From Hydrogenothermaceae bacterium (lineage in GTDB: Bacteria; Aquificota; Aquificia; Aquificales; Hydrogenothermaceae): DNA of 8,427 bases. The notes beneath the pieces are model-generated. The model was given only the letters and a program-made list of their open reading frames with translations. It was not told the origin of the DNA and searched no databases. The stretch's first letter is position 1; every line of letters starts with the position of its first letter. Where the stretch lies: assembly GCA_015490675.1 (NCBI GenBank), contig WFXI01000219.1, forward strand, positions 1 through 8,427, given 5' to 3'. Position numbers and translations under genes: made by a program. Below, piece after piece: positions 1-7,016 of this stretch.

Positions 1-581
1 TTTATATAAATCTTATCTATTTTATAATTATTAAGTAGTTTCTTCAAAATAAAAGTTGAAGAAAGCTCATTGAGTATTATTAAATCAACAGAAGCAGTCG
101 CTCCACCAATCATTATAGACGGTTCTTTAGGCAAATTTATTTTCTCTTTATAATCTGTTAAATAATCCCCTTTTGAAGAAATTAATTTAACTTTTTTTTC
201 TGTTGTTTTTCCTTTTGATAGTACTGTTAAATTAACCTTTTTAACAGGAATGTTATTTAAATAAATGTATTTGTTATCTTCTAGCAAATTTTTTAAGTTG
301 TCTCTTATTTCTTCAGCATTATTGGATGTTGTGCAAACAGCCTCTCTTAAAGTTTTGTTTTCTTTTATGAAAATGCAAATATTATACGAATAAGAAAGCC
401 AGTTTATCTTTATTTCTAAAGATAGATTTTCTTTTTTAGGTTTTACATTTTCATTAAAAAAATTTTTAAAAATCTCTAAATAGTTATCTGGTAAGTTTTT
501 TATTTCTAACTTTTCTATGTATATTTCTTTTGCAAAAGATAAAGAAAAAAGAAAGAGAAAAGAAAAAATAAACTTCTTCAT
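1..581 (-). CDS. Secreted protein of unknown function, C-terminus cut by the window edge
   Basis: An open frame of 193 codons starts with ATG at 581-579 and runs off the left edge without a stop. The first 17 residues (MKKFIFSFLFLFSLSFA) form a classic signal peptide: two lysines, a hydrophobic core rich in Phe/Leu/Ser, and a likely signal peptidase I cut after Ala17 (SFA|KE). There is no lipobox cysteine, so a periplasmic or exported soluble protein is expected. The mature part is Lys/Asn/Ile-rich with two cysteines (69 and 83) that could form a disulphide, and a mildly hydrophobic Gly/Ala/Ser stretch near 155-180. I recognise no family. The start lies inside the stop of ilvH (ATGA overlap, 578-581) and has only a weak AAAGA upstream, so translation probably depends on ribosomes finishing ilvH. 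It is thus the third gene of the ilvB-ilvH transcript. No functional link to amino acid synthesis is visible. The gene is very likely real; its function is unknown. Confidence 0.85.
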   Translation of the reverse strand, partial: MKKFIFSFLFLFSLSFAKEIYIEKLEIKNLPDNYLEIFKNFFNENVKPKKENLSLEIKINWLSYSYNICIFIKENKTLREAVCTTSNNAEEIRDNLKNLLEDNKYIYLNNIPVKKVNLTVLSKGKTTEKKVKLISSKGDYLTDYKEKINLPKEPSIMIGGATASVDLIILNELSSTFILKKLLNNYKIDKIYI

Positions 582-1132
582 TCTTTCATTTTTTCTTGGG
601 CAGACTCTCTAACTACTGCTAATACTCCTGTTCTTGATACATCTTTTATTCCAAAAGGTTTTACAAGATTTATAAATGCATCTATTTTGTCCTGTTTCCC
701 TGTTATTTCTACTGTATATGAGTCTTTAGCTACATCAACTACTTTTGCTCTAAAAATATCCACTAGTCTCATTATTTCATCTCTTGTATCACTATCAGCT
801 GTATGAATTTTTATTAATGCTAATTCTCTTTCTATATGGGGAATATCTGTTATATCCCTAACTTTTAAAGTTTCAATTAGTTTTCTTAATTGCTTTACGA
901 TTTGTTCTACAACCCTTTCATCACCATTAACAATAATTGTAATTCTTGCGATGTTTGGTTCGTGAGTTTTCCCTACAGTTAAACTTTCTATGTTGTATCC
1001 TCTGCCTGCAAATAAAGATGTTATACGGGATAAAACCCCAACATTGTGTTGAACTCTAACTACAATAACATGCTTTCTAACTACAGATTTTGGCTGTGGT
1101 CTTACTTTTAATGCTTTAATTTCTTCTATCAT
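578..1132 (-). CDS. ilvH: Acetolactate synthase small (regulatory) subunit IlvH
   Basis: This is the regulatory subunit of acetohydroxyacid synthase; it binds IlvB, raises its activity and normally carries valine feedback inhibition. The protein has 184 residues, slightly longer than the usual 160-170 because of about 20 charged residues before the first strand. The N-terminal ACT domain spans about residues 21-95, with the family signature GVLSRI..LFAGRGYNIESLTVG at 32-54. The C-terminal small-subunit domain follows at about 97-175 (RELALIKI at 102-109). The residue matching E. coli Asn11, a valine contact three before the ACT glycine, is His29 here, whereas the Gly14 and Asn29 equivalents (Gly32, Asn47) are kept. 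The gene starts 4 bases after ilvB, with TAAGGA directly before the ATG. Its stop overlaps the start of the downstream secreted-protein gene. Family assignment is certain; altered valine response is only inference. Confidence 0.97.
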   Translation of the reverse strand: MIEEIKALKVRPQPKSVVRKHVIVVRVQHNVGVLSRITSLFAGRGYNIESLTVGKTHEPNIARITIIVNGDERVVEQIVKQLRKLIETLKVRDITDIPHIERELALIKIHTADSDTRDEIMRLVDIFRAKVVDVAKDSYTVEITGKQDKIDAFINLVKPFGIKDVSRTGVLAVVRESAQEKMKE

Positions 1133-1136
1133 TTCC

Positions 1137-2882
1137 TTACCCCACTAAATACATTGTTTCTGCTTCACCTTTTTCTCCAGGGTGTAAAATCATTTCCCTG
1201 TAAGATTTTCCTGCAGGAACCATTGGTAAAACATTTTCTTCTCTGTCTACTGCAAAGTCCATAATTACTGGTCTGTCATTTATAGACATTGCTTCTTCTA
1301 AAACTTTTCTAACTTCAGACGGTTTTGTAGCCCTAAGTCCTACAGCCCCAAAACTTTCTGCTAATTTAACAAAATCTGGCTGAACAGATAAGCAAACAGA
1401 TGAATATCTACTATCATAGAACAATTCTTGCCATTGTCTCACCATTCCTAAAAACTCATTATTTAGAATTGCGACTTTAACAGGAATTCTGTATTGAACT
1501 GCAGTTGCTATATCCTGAATATTCATTAAAAATGAACCATCTCCCTCAATTGCTATTACTTCTTTATCTGGTCTTGCAATTTTTGCTCCTACAGCTGCAG
1601 GAAATCCAAATCCCATAGTTCCAAGACCACCAGAATTTATAAACTGTCTAGGGAATTTATATTTATAGAACATTGCAGCCCACATTTGGTGCTGACCAAC
1701 ACCAGCGGTAATAATTGCATCTCCTTTCGTTACATTGTAAATTTCTTCAACTACATATTCAGGCTTAATGATTTTACTTTTTCTATCATATGTTAAAGGA
1801 TGTTCTATCTTCCATTTCTCTATTAATTTTAACCAGCTATCTCTAGCTTCTTCCCATTCTATAGGTTTCTTTTCAACTTCTTTAACTAATTTTTGTAATA
1901 CTTTTTTAACATCTCCAACAATTGGAACATCTACTGTAATTGTTTTACTGATTGATGCAGGGTCTATATCTATATGAATTATTTTTGCTTCTGGTGCAAA
2001 CTCATCAATTTTTCCTGTGACTCTATCATCAAATCTAGCTCCAACAGCTATAAGTAGGTCTGCATTATAAACAGCCATATTTGCATAGTATGTTCCATGC
2101 ATTCCAAGCATATGAAGAGCAAGTGGATGGTCTTCAGGAAAAGCTCCTTTGCCCATTAATGTTGTAGTTACAGGTATTTTTGCAATTTCTGCAAGTTTAA
2201 CAAGTTCTTCCTGTGCTTCTGAAGCAACAGCTCCACCACCTACATATAAAACAGGTCTTTTTGCTTGTCTGATTAATTTAGCTGCCTTCTTTATTTGAGC
2301 TATATTTCCTTCATAGTGAGGTTTATATCCTGGAAGTGCATTTTCAACATCTTTTATTGTTGGCATTTTGTAGTCATAAACTTGTTGAGTAATATCTTTA
2401 GGAATATCAACTAAAACAGGTCCCGGTCTTCCTGTTCTTGCTATATAAAATGCTTCTCTTAAGATTAATGCTAAATCTTTTATATCTGTAACTAAAAAAT
2501 TATGCTTTGTTACTGGTCTTGTAATTCCTGTTACATCTGCTTCTTGAAAAGCATCTGTTCCTATATAGTGGGTTGGAACCTGTCCTGTAATTGCAACAAG
2601 TGGAACAGAATCCATATGTGCAGTTGCAAGTCCAGTTACTAAATTTGTAGCTCCAGGACCAGAAGTTGCCATTACGACTCCAACTTTACCAGTTGCCCTT
2701 GCGTATCCGTCTGCCATATGACACGCAGCAAGCTCATGCCTTGTTAATATATTTCTAAATGGGGCATTAAATAATGCATCGTAAACTTCCATTATTGCCC
2801 CGCCAGGAAGTCCAAAAATTGTATCAACTTTTTCTTCTATAAGAACATCTACAACTATATCTGCTCCTCTTTTTTTAGGCAT
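1137..2882 (-). CDS. ilvB: Acetolactate (acetohydroxyacid) synthase large catalytic subunit
   Basis: A ThDP enzyme that condenses two pyruvates to 2-acetolactate, or pyruvate with 2-ketobutyrate, the first shared step of valine, leucine and isoleucine synthesis in the cytoplasm. The 581-residue length is typical. The N-terminal ThDP-binding Pyr domain (about 3-170) contains GLPGGA (24-29) and the activating glutamate Glu50 in TRHE. The central FAD-binding domain (about 190-330) shows GGGA (215-218) and GARFDDRVTG (281-290). The C-terminal PP domain has the ThDP-Mg motif GDGS at 447-450 ending in NN at 474-475, so Asp448 and Asn475 are the metal ligands. GMVRQWQ (479-485) holds the Trp that lines the herbicide and substrate channel, which marks this as a true acetohydroxyacid synthase rather than another pyruvate ThDP enzyme. 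The ATG is preceded at 8 bases by GAGGT (2891-2895). It leads an operon with ilvH 4 bases downstream. Confidence 0.98.
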   Translation of the reverse strand: MPKKRGADIVVDVLIEEKVDTIFGLPGGAIMEVYDALFNAPFRNILTRHELAACHMADGYARATGKVGVVMATSGPGATNLVTGLATAHMDSVPLVAITGQVPTHYIGTDAFQEADVTGITRPVTKHNFLVTDIKDLALILREAFYIARTGRPGPVLVDIPKDITQQVYDYKMPTIKDVENALPGYKPHYEGNIAQIKKAAKLIRQAKRPVLYVGGGAVASEAQEELVKLAEIAKIPVTTTLMGKGAFPEDHPLALHMLGMHGTYYANMAVYNADLLIAVGARFDDRVTGKIDEFAPEAKIIHIDIDPASISKTITVDVPIVGDVKKVLQKLVKEVEKKPIEWEEARDSWLKLIEKWKIEHPLTYDRKSKIIKPEYVVEEIYNVTKGDAIITAGVGQHQMWAAMFYKYKFPRQFINSGGLGTMGFGFPAAVGAKIARPDKEVIAIEGDGSFLMNIQDIATAVQYRIPVKVAILNNEFLGMVRQWQELFYDSRYSSVCLSVQPDFVKLAESFGAVGLRATKPSEVRKVLEEAMSINDRPVIMDFAVDREENVLPMVPAGKSYREMILHPGEKGEAETMYLVG

Positions 2883-2921
2883 GATTAATTACCTCATTTA
2901 TATTTAAGTAATAAAGATGGG

Positions 2922-2932
2922 ATTATATTATA
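2922..2932 (-). promoter_or_regulatory. Candidate -10 region(s) of the ilvB-ilvH promoter
   Basis: On the minus strand two overlapping TATAAT hexamers lie at 2927-2932 and 2922-2927, about 40-50 bases before the ilvB start. No good -35 hexamer sits 16-18 bases upstream. Transcription from here would give a leader of roughly 30 bases, too short for a T-box, a leucine-type leader peptide or another attenuator. Confidence 0.4.
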
Positions 2933-2952
2933 AAACTTTTAAGTTGGTTTTG

Positions 2953-2958
2953 TATAAT
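2953..2958 (+). promoter_or_regulatory. Candidate -10 box of the pyrD promoter
   Basis: A perfect TATAAT lies 32 bases before the pyrD start on the plus strand, giving a leader of about 25 bases. The -35 region is poor (AT-rich, no TTGACA-like hexamer at 17 bases). Together with the opposite -10 boxes for ilvB it makes a compact divergent control region of 108 bases. A small inverted repeat, AACTT-TT-AAGTT (2934-2945), sits between the two. Confidence 0.4.
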
Positions 2959-2978
2959 ATATATCAATATTAAGCTTA

Positions 2979-2985
2979 AAAGGAG
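2979..2985 (+). promoter_or_regulatory. Ribosome binding site that fixes the TTG start of pyrD
   Basis: AAAGGAG lies 5 bases before a TTG codon at 2991. No ATG or GTG stands at a suitable distance, and the first residues after the TTG already align with the family's N-terminus, so TTG is the start. Confidence 0.8.
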
Positions 2986-2990
2986 AAAAA

Positions 2991-3944
2991 TTGTCTATAG
3001 TTAATCCTTTGGATAATCCTCTTTCATATGAACTTTGGGGTATAAAATTTAAAAATCCAGTTTGGGTTGCGTCTGGATGTTTCTCTTATGGTTTAGAAGT
3101 TGCAGAAAATTTGTATGATATTTCAAAACTTGGTGCTGTTGTTGTAAAGGGTCTATCTTACAAACCTAGAACAGGAAATCCTCCCCAAAGAATTGTAGAA
3201 ACTCCTGCAGGTATGCTTAACTCAATAGGTCTTCAAAATCCGGGAGTTGAGTATTTTACCAATAAAATTCTTCCAAAGCTTAGAGATTATGACACTGTTA
3301 TTGTTGCAAATGTTTTTGGAGAAGACGAGGAAGAATATTTAAAAGTAGCTGAAGTTTTAGATAAAGCTGATGGAGTTCACGCTTTAGAGCTTAATGTTTC
3401 TTGCCCTAATGTAAAAAAAGGTGGTATTGCTTTTGGGTCTGACCCTGAAACTCTTTACAATCTTGTTTATAAACTAAAACAAGTTACAAATAAACCGCTT
3501 CTTGTAAAACTTAGTCCAAATGTTACTGATATTACAGAAACAGCTCAAGCCTGTATAGAAGCAAAAGCAGATGGTCTTGTATTAATTAATACCCTACTTG
3601 GAATGGCAATAGACATTAATAAAGAAGAACCAATCTTAGCTACAAAAACAGGTGGATTATCTGGACCTGCTATACTTCCAATAGCTGTTAGAATGATTTA
3701 TCAAGTTTTTGAAAAGTTTGGAACAACCGTTCCCATAATTGGTGTTGGTGGAATTACTACCTATGAAGATGCTCTTCAACATATTTTAGCTGGAGCATTG
3801 GCTGTCCAAATAGGAACTGCAAATTTTTATGACCCTTATTCTCCATTAAAGGTTATAGATGGTTTAGGTAAACATTTAGAAAATAAAAACTACAAACATA
3901 TTTTACAGCTCGTAGGAAAAGCTCATAAATTAAAGATTAACTAG
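2991..3944 (+). CDS. pyrD: Dihydroorotate dehydrogenase, class 1B (PyrDB type)
   Basis: An FMN enzyme of the TIM-barrel type that oxidises dihydroorotate to orotate, the fourth step of pyrimidine synthesis. At 317 residues it has the usual class 1 length, without the N-terminal membrane extension of class 2 enzymes. The active-site loop NVSCPNVKKGG (135-145) provides the catalytic Cys138, and with AFGSDPE following it is diagnostic of class 1B rather than 1A. FMN contacts are visible as Lys53 in VVKG, Lys173 in LVKLSPN, and the phosphate-binding GVGGI at 251-255. Class 1B enzymes normally work as a heterotetramer with PyrK, an iron-sulphur/FAD subunit that passes electrons to NAD+. No pyrK is adjacent, so it must lie elsewhere or another acceptor is used. 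The gene starts with TTG behind AAAGGAG, and its last 8 bases overlap the convergent end of rnc. Class assignment is strong; cofactor partner is inference. Confidence 0.96.
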   Translation: MSIVNPLDNPLSYELWGIKFKNPVWVASGCFSYGLEVAENLYDISKLGAVVVKGLSYKPRTGNPPQRIVETPAGMLNSIGLQNPGVEYFTNKILPKLRDYDTVIVANVFGEDEEEYLKVAEVLDKADGVHALELNVSCPNVKKGGIAFGSDPETLYNLVYKLKQVTNKPLLVKLSPNVTDITETAQACIEAKADGLVLINTLLGMAIDINKEEPILATKTGGLSGPAILPIAVRMIYQVFEKFGTTVPIIGVGGITTYEDALQHILAGALAVQIGTANFYDPYSPLKVIDGLGKHLENKNYKHILQLVGKAHKLKIN

Positions 3945-4680
3945 ATTTATTTTTGTCTTTTAATATTTTGTAAGCTTCCTGTGCTGCTTTTGTTTCTGCT
4001 TCCTTTTTAGATTTTCCTTTTGCTGTAGTTTTTACAAAATCTTCAACAGTACATTCTATTGTAAATTCTTTGTTGTGCTCTGGCCCTTCTTCGTGGATTA
4101 ACTTATATTTTGGCACTGTTTTGAAATTTTTTTGGGTGTAAACTTGCAATATTGACTTATAATCCTGTGGAATATCGTCATTTTTTATACATTCAATCAT
4201 ATATTCCTTAAAATGTTTATTAAAAACTTCTCTTGCTGGAGCTATTGAAAAATTACTATCCATATAGATTGCACCAAAAACCGCTTCAAAAACATCACAA
4301 AGAAGTGTTTCTCTTTCCATACCTCTTTGAGCTTTCTCACCTCTACTGAGTAAAACAAGTTCATTTAGTCCTAATTTTCTAGCTAATCTTGCAAGGTAAC
4401 TTTCACTTACGACAGCAGAGCGAAGTTTTGAAAGTTCTCCCTCTTTGGCATTTGGGAAGGTTTTTATCAGTATCTCACTGACAATTAATCCTATAACAGC
4501 ATCTCCTAAAAATTCTAAAACTTCATAATCTTGGATTTTTTCTTTGTACTCAGCAACAAAAGAGCTGTGGGTTATAGCTGCTAGAGGTAGGTATTTATTT
4601 TTAAATTTGTATCCTAGTTTTTCTTCTAGTTTTTTTATACGGTTTTCAAAGTCTTTTGTAATCTTGTAGTTAGTCTTCAT
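3937..4680 (-). CDS. rnc: Ribonuclease III
   Basis: A double-strand-specific endoribonuclease that processes rRNA precursors and structured mRNAs as a homodimer. The 247-residue protein has a catalytic domain (about 11-160) with the signature EVLEFLGDA at 53-61. All four metal ligands are present by alignment: Glu56, Asp60, Asp129 and Glu132 (CDVFEAVFGAIYMD). A double-stranded RNA binding domain follows at about 174-241, ending in the expected basic helix KGKSKKEAETKAAQEA. A charged N-terminal extension of about 15 residues precedes the first family helix. The ATG lies inside the end of fabF (11-base overlap in another frame) with no clear ribosome binding site, so it is probably translated by coupling. 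It closes the fabG-acpP-fabF-rnc series; fatty-acid genes beside rnc are a recurring bacterial arrangement. Its 3' end overlaps convergent pyrD by 8 bases. Confidence 0.97.
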   Translation of the reverse strand: MKTNYKITKDFENRIKKLEEKLGYKFKNKYLPLAAITHSSFVAEYKEKIQDYEVLEFLGDAVIGLIVSEILIKTFPNAKEGELSKLRSAVVSESYLARLARKLGLNELVLLSRGEKAQRGMERETLLCDVFEAVFGAIYMDSNFSIAPAREVFNKHFKEYMIECIKNDDIPQDYKSILQVYTQKNFKTVPKYKLIHEEGPEHNKEFTIECTVEDFVKTTAKGKSKKEAETKAAQEAYKILKDKNKSS

Positions 4681-5914
4681 AAGCTTTAAATGCTAAACAA
4701 GCGTTTGTTCCTCCAAATCCAAATGAGTTAGATATTGCAACTTTAACTGGATATTCAATAGCTTTATTTGGAACATAGTCTAAATCACAATCAGGGTCAG
4801 GATTTTCATAATTTATTGTAGGAGGAATTATTCCATTTTTTATTGTTAATGCAGTCGCAACTGCCTCTACTGCACCAGCAGCACCAAGCAAGTGCCCTAT
4901 CATAGATTTGTTAGATGAAACTTTTAGTTTATAAGCGTGGTCTTTAAATACTTCTTTTAATGCTAAAGTTTCTACCTTATCATTTAAAGGAGTTGATGTT
5001 CCGTGGGCATTTACATAATCCACATCTTCAGGATTTAATTTTGCATCATTTAAAGCCATAGATATTACTCTTTTTGCTCCGTCTGCATCAGCACAAGGTG
5101 CAGTTATGTGATAAGCATCTCCTGTTAATCCGTATCCAACTACTTCTGCATATATTTTTGCTCCTCTTTTCTTTGCATGTTCCAGTTCTTCTAAAACAAC
5201 TATTCCTGCACCTTCTCCCATTACAAAACCATTTCTCTCTGCATCAAAAGGTCTTGATGCTTTCTGTGGTTCATCATTTCTGGTAGAAAGTGCTTTCATA
5301 TTTGCAAATCCAGCAATACCAAGGGGAGTAATAGCTGATTCTGTTCCACCTGCTATCATAATATCTGCATCACCACGCTGGATAACTTTAAAAGCATCTC
5401 CAATTGAATGTGTTCCTGTTGCACATGCTGTAACTACACAGCTGTTTGGTCCTTTGAAACCAAATTCTATAGAAATATATCCAGAAGCCATATTAGAAAT
5501 ACCAGAAGGAATAAAGAAAGGAGAAACTCTTCTTGCTCCTTTTTCAAGGAGTAAAGTTTGTTGGTCTTCAATATCTCTAAGGCCGCCAATACCGGTTCCA
5601 ACTATAACACCTGCTCTTGTTAAATCAAATTTATCTAATTCTAGTCCAGAATCAGCTATTGCTTCTTTTGCAGCAATAACTGCAAATTTAACAAAATCAC
5701 TCATTCTTTTTGCATCTTTTTTATCTAAATACTGTGTGAAATCTAAATCTTTAACTTCACCAGCAATAACTACTGGTAATTTGTAAGCATAAGGGTCAAA
5801 TCTTTTTATAACATCTATACCACTAACACCATTTATCAGGTTGTTCCAAAAATCATTAACATTATTACCAATAGGTGTTACAGCTCCTAAACCGGTAATG
5901 ACGACCCTTCTCAT
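4670..5914 (-). CDS. fabF: Beta-ketoacyl-ACP synthase II (KAS II)
   Basis: The condensing enzyme of type II fatty acid synthesis: it joins malonyl-ACP to a growing acyl-ACP with loss of CO2. The 414-residue length is typical. It shows the thiolase fold's catalytic Cys164 in TACATGTHS, the two histidines His304 (NAHGTSTPLND) and His341 (GHLLGAAGAVE), Lys336 (SNKSMIG), and the C-terminal glycine-rich gate NSFGFGGTN (396-404) with Phe400. All four active-site residues of the Cys-His-His-Lys set are therefore intact. The tight fit to FabF, and its position directly after acpP, favours KAS II over KAS I (FabB). GAGGT at 5923-5927 lies 8 bases before the ATG; acpP ends 16 bases upstream. The 3' end overlaps the rnc start. 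It lies in the cytoplasm and acts on ACP-bound substrates made by FabG and partners; fabD, fabH and fabZ are not in this window. Confidence 0.98.
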   Translation of the reverse strand: MRRVVITGLGAVTPIGNNVNDFWNNLINGVSGIDVIKRFDPYAYKLPVVIAGEVKDLDFTQYLDKKDAKRMSDFVKFAVIAAKEAIADSGLELDKFDLTRAGVIVGTGIGGLRDIEDQQTLLLEKGARRVSPFFIPSGISNMASGYISIEFGFKGPNSCVVTACATGTHSIGDAFKVIQRGDADIMIAGGTESAITPLGIAGFANMKALSTRNDEPQKASRPFDAERNGFVMGEGAGIVVLEELEHAKKRGAKIYAEVVGYGLTGDAYHITAPCADADGAKRVISMALNDAKLNPEDVDYVNAHGTSTPLNDKVETLALKEVFKDHAYKLKVSSNKSMIGHLLGAAGAVEAVATALTIKNGIIPPTINYENPDPDCDLDYVPNKAIEYPVKVAISNSFGFGGTNACLAFKAYED

Positions 5915-5930
5915 AAGTAGCTACCTCAAA

Positions 5931-6170
5931 TTATCCTTGTTTTTGTTTGATGTAATCTAAAACATCTTGAACTGTAGATATTTTTTCAGCGTCTTCATCA
6001 GGAATTTCTACGCCAAACTCTTCTTCAAAAGCCATTATAAGTTCTACAACATCTAAAGAATCTGCTCCTAAATCATCAACAAACTTTGATTCAGGTTTAA
6101 TCTGGTCTACAGAAACTCCAAGTTGGTCAGCTATAATTTCCTTTACTCTTTCTTCAATATTGTTTGCCAT
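5931..6170 (-). CDS. acpP: Acyl carrier protein
   Basis: A small acidic four-helix protein of 79 residues that carries acyl chains on 4'-phosphopantetheine. The attachment site is Ser38 in the invariant GADSLD motif (35-40), followed by helix II, VVELIMAFEEEFGVEIPDED, which docks partner enzymes. The length and sequence match bacterial AcpP throughout. The start is fixed by a perfect GGAGGT (6176-6181) 5 bases before ATG, among the strongest ribosome binding sites in the window. This fits the high copy number that ACP usually needs. It lies between fabG (26 bases upstream) and fabF (16 bases downstream), the standard order of the fab operon. Confidence 0.98.
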   Translation of the reverse strand: MANNIEERVKEIIADQLGVSVDQIKPESKFVDDLGADSLDVVELIMAFEEEFGVEIPDEDAEKISTVQDVLDYIKQKQG

Positions 6171-6196
6171 TTTATACCTCCATCAAAAATATTTTT

Positions 6197-6934
6197 TTAA
6201 TACATTCCACCATTTATATGAATAGTTTCGCCAGTTATATAATTAGCTAAGTCTGAAGCTAAAAATAAAACTGCATTTGCTACATCTTCAGGTTTTCCAA
6301 ATTTTTTCATAGGAATTTGTTCTAGGTATTTTTCTTTTATATCTGCTGGAAGCTCATTTGTCATATCAGTTTCAATAAATCCTGGTGCTACTGCATTTAC
6401 ATTAATGTTCCTAGGAGCAAGTTCTTTAGCCAAAGATTTAGTAAAACCTATTAATCCAGCTTTAGATGTTGCATAATTTACCTGACCTACATTACCTATG
6501 AAACCAATAATTGAAGAAATATTTATAATTTTTCCATACTTCTTTTTAATCATTTTTTTTGCAAAGTATTGTGTAATTTTAAATGTCCCTGTTAAGTTTA
6601 CCTGTAAAACAGTGTTCCAGTCTTCATCTTTCATTCTTATAAATAAAGTATCTTTTGTTAAACCTGCATTGTTGACAAGAATATCCGGGGTATCTATTTT
6701 TTCTTCTATTTCCTTTAATGCTGGTGTAATATCATCTTTAGAAAAATCTAACTCTACACCATAAGCATTAACATTAAATTCATTTCTTATATTTTGGGCT
6801 ACAATTTCAGCAGTATTTTTATTTCTTCCTGTTATTACTACAGTTGCTCCTCTTTTTGCAAATTCCACAGCAATTGTTTTTCCAATTCCTCTAGTTGAAC
6901 CTGTAACTATTACTTTTTTGCCTGTAAAATCCAA
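6197..6934 (-). CDS. fabG: 3-oxoacyl-ACP reductase FabG
   Basis: A short-chain dehydrogenase/reductase that uses NADPH to reduce beta-ketoacyl-ACP to beta-hydroxyacyl-ACP in fatty acid elongation. The 245 residues match the family length. The Rossmann nucleotide motif TGSTRGIG is at 11-18, with Arg15 and Arg37 favouring NADPH. NNAG is at 88-91, and the catalytic tetrad is Asn113, Ser141, Tyr154 and Lys158 (YATSK). The family's C-terminal GETIHINGGMY is complete. The start is TTG at 6934-6932: there is no ATG near the N-terminus, the TTG gives the expected MDFTGKKVIVTG beginning, and GGGGT lies 5 bases upstream. It is the first gene of the fab-rnc operon; fabD and plsX, often found upstream, are absent and gatC is divergent instead. 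The nearest large SDR relatives would have other neighbours, so the acpP context secures FabG. Confidence 0.97.
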   Translation of the reverse strand: MDFTGKKVIVTGSTRGIGKTIAVEFAKRGATVVITGRNKNTAEIVAQNIRNEFNVNAYGVELDFSKDDITPALKEIEEKIDTPDILVNNAGLTKDTLFIRMKDEDWNTVLQVNLTGTFKITQYFAKKMIKKKYGKIINISSIIGFIGNVGQVNYATSKAGLIGFTKSLAKELAPRNINVNAVAPGFIETDMTNELPADIKEKYLEQIPMKKFGKPEDVANAVLFLASDLANYITGETIHINGGMY

Positions 6935-6939
6935 AATTT

Positions 6940-6944
6940 ACCCC
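6940..6944 (-). promoter_or_regulatory. Ribosome binding site supporting the TTG start of fabG
   Basis: GGGGT on the minus strand stands 5 bases before TTG. It is a moderate match to the anti-Shine-Dalgarno sequence; gatC on the other side uses a similar GGGGA. A weak site with a TTG start suggests FabG is made at a lower rate than ACP, whose site is perfect. Confidence 0.6.
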
Positions 6945-6967
6945 AAATTTTTAGTAAACTTCTTGAA

Positions 6968-7016
6968 ATTTTACCATATTAGACTTAATTATTAAAGTCT
7001 CTTGACTATATAACAA
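6968..7016 (-). promoter_or_regulatory. Candidate fabG operon promoter(s)
   Basis: Two overlapping candidates are visible on the minus strand. The first has -35 TTGTTA (7011-7016), a 17-base spacer and -10 AATAAT (6988-6993), matching 4 and 5 of 6 consensus bases and giving a leader of about 47 bases. The second is an extended -10, TGG-TAAAAT (6968-6976), with a weak -35, giving a leader of about 27 bases. The -35 of the first is the left arm of the palindrome at 7011-7026. Confidence 0.45.
6981..7000. repeat. Imperfect palindrome AGACTT-N8-AAGTCT in the fabG/gatC gap
   Basis: Six-base perfect arms flank an AT-only centre. A further direct copy of AGACTTAA (first at 6981-6988) stands at 7039-7046. 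It overlaps the AATAAT -10 candidate of fabG. It may be a second protein site or chance in AT-rich DNA. Confidence 0.3.

Noticed and set aside
1768..1977. 69-codon plus-strand frame
   Set aside because: Antisense to ilvB with no start signals.
2970..2979. TTAAGCTTAA palindrome before pyrD
   Set aside because: Ten bases of AT-rich palindrome are expected by chance and it abuts the ribosome binding site; no further support.
2883..2990. T-box, leader peptide or PyrR/UMP attenuator for ilvB or pyrD
   Set aside because: Both leaders would be only about 25-35 bases and contain no stem-loop with a T-tract; there is no room for attenuation.
5074..5286. 70-codon plus-strand frame rich in Leu and His
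   Set aside because: Antisense to the conserved fabF active-site region; the odd composition is what the reverse complement of fabF codons gives.
5454..5786. 110-codon open frame on the plus strand
   Set aside because: It lies entirely antisense to fabF, has no ribosome binding site and low-complexity Ser/Ile-rich content; it is a shadow of the conserved gene.
6498..6764. 88-codon plus-strand frame with hydrophobic runs
   Set aside because: Antisense to fabG, no ribosome binding site, and the hydrophobicity comes from AT-rich reverse-complement codons.
6981..7000. Transcription terminator
   Set aside because: No gene ends there (both neighbours start), the stem is AT-rich with only six perfect pairs, and no T-tract follows.
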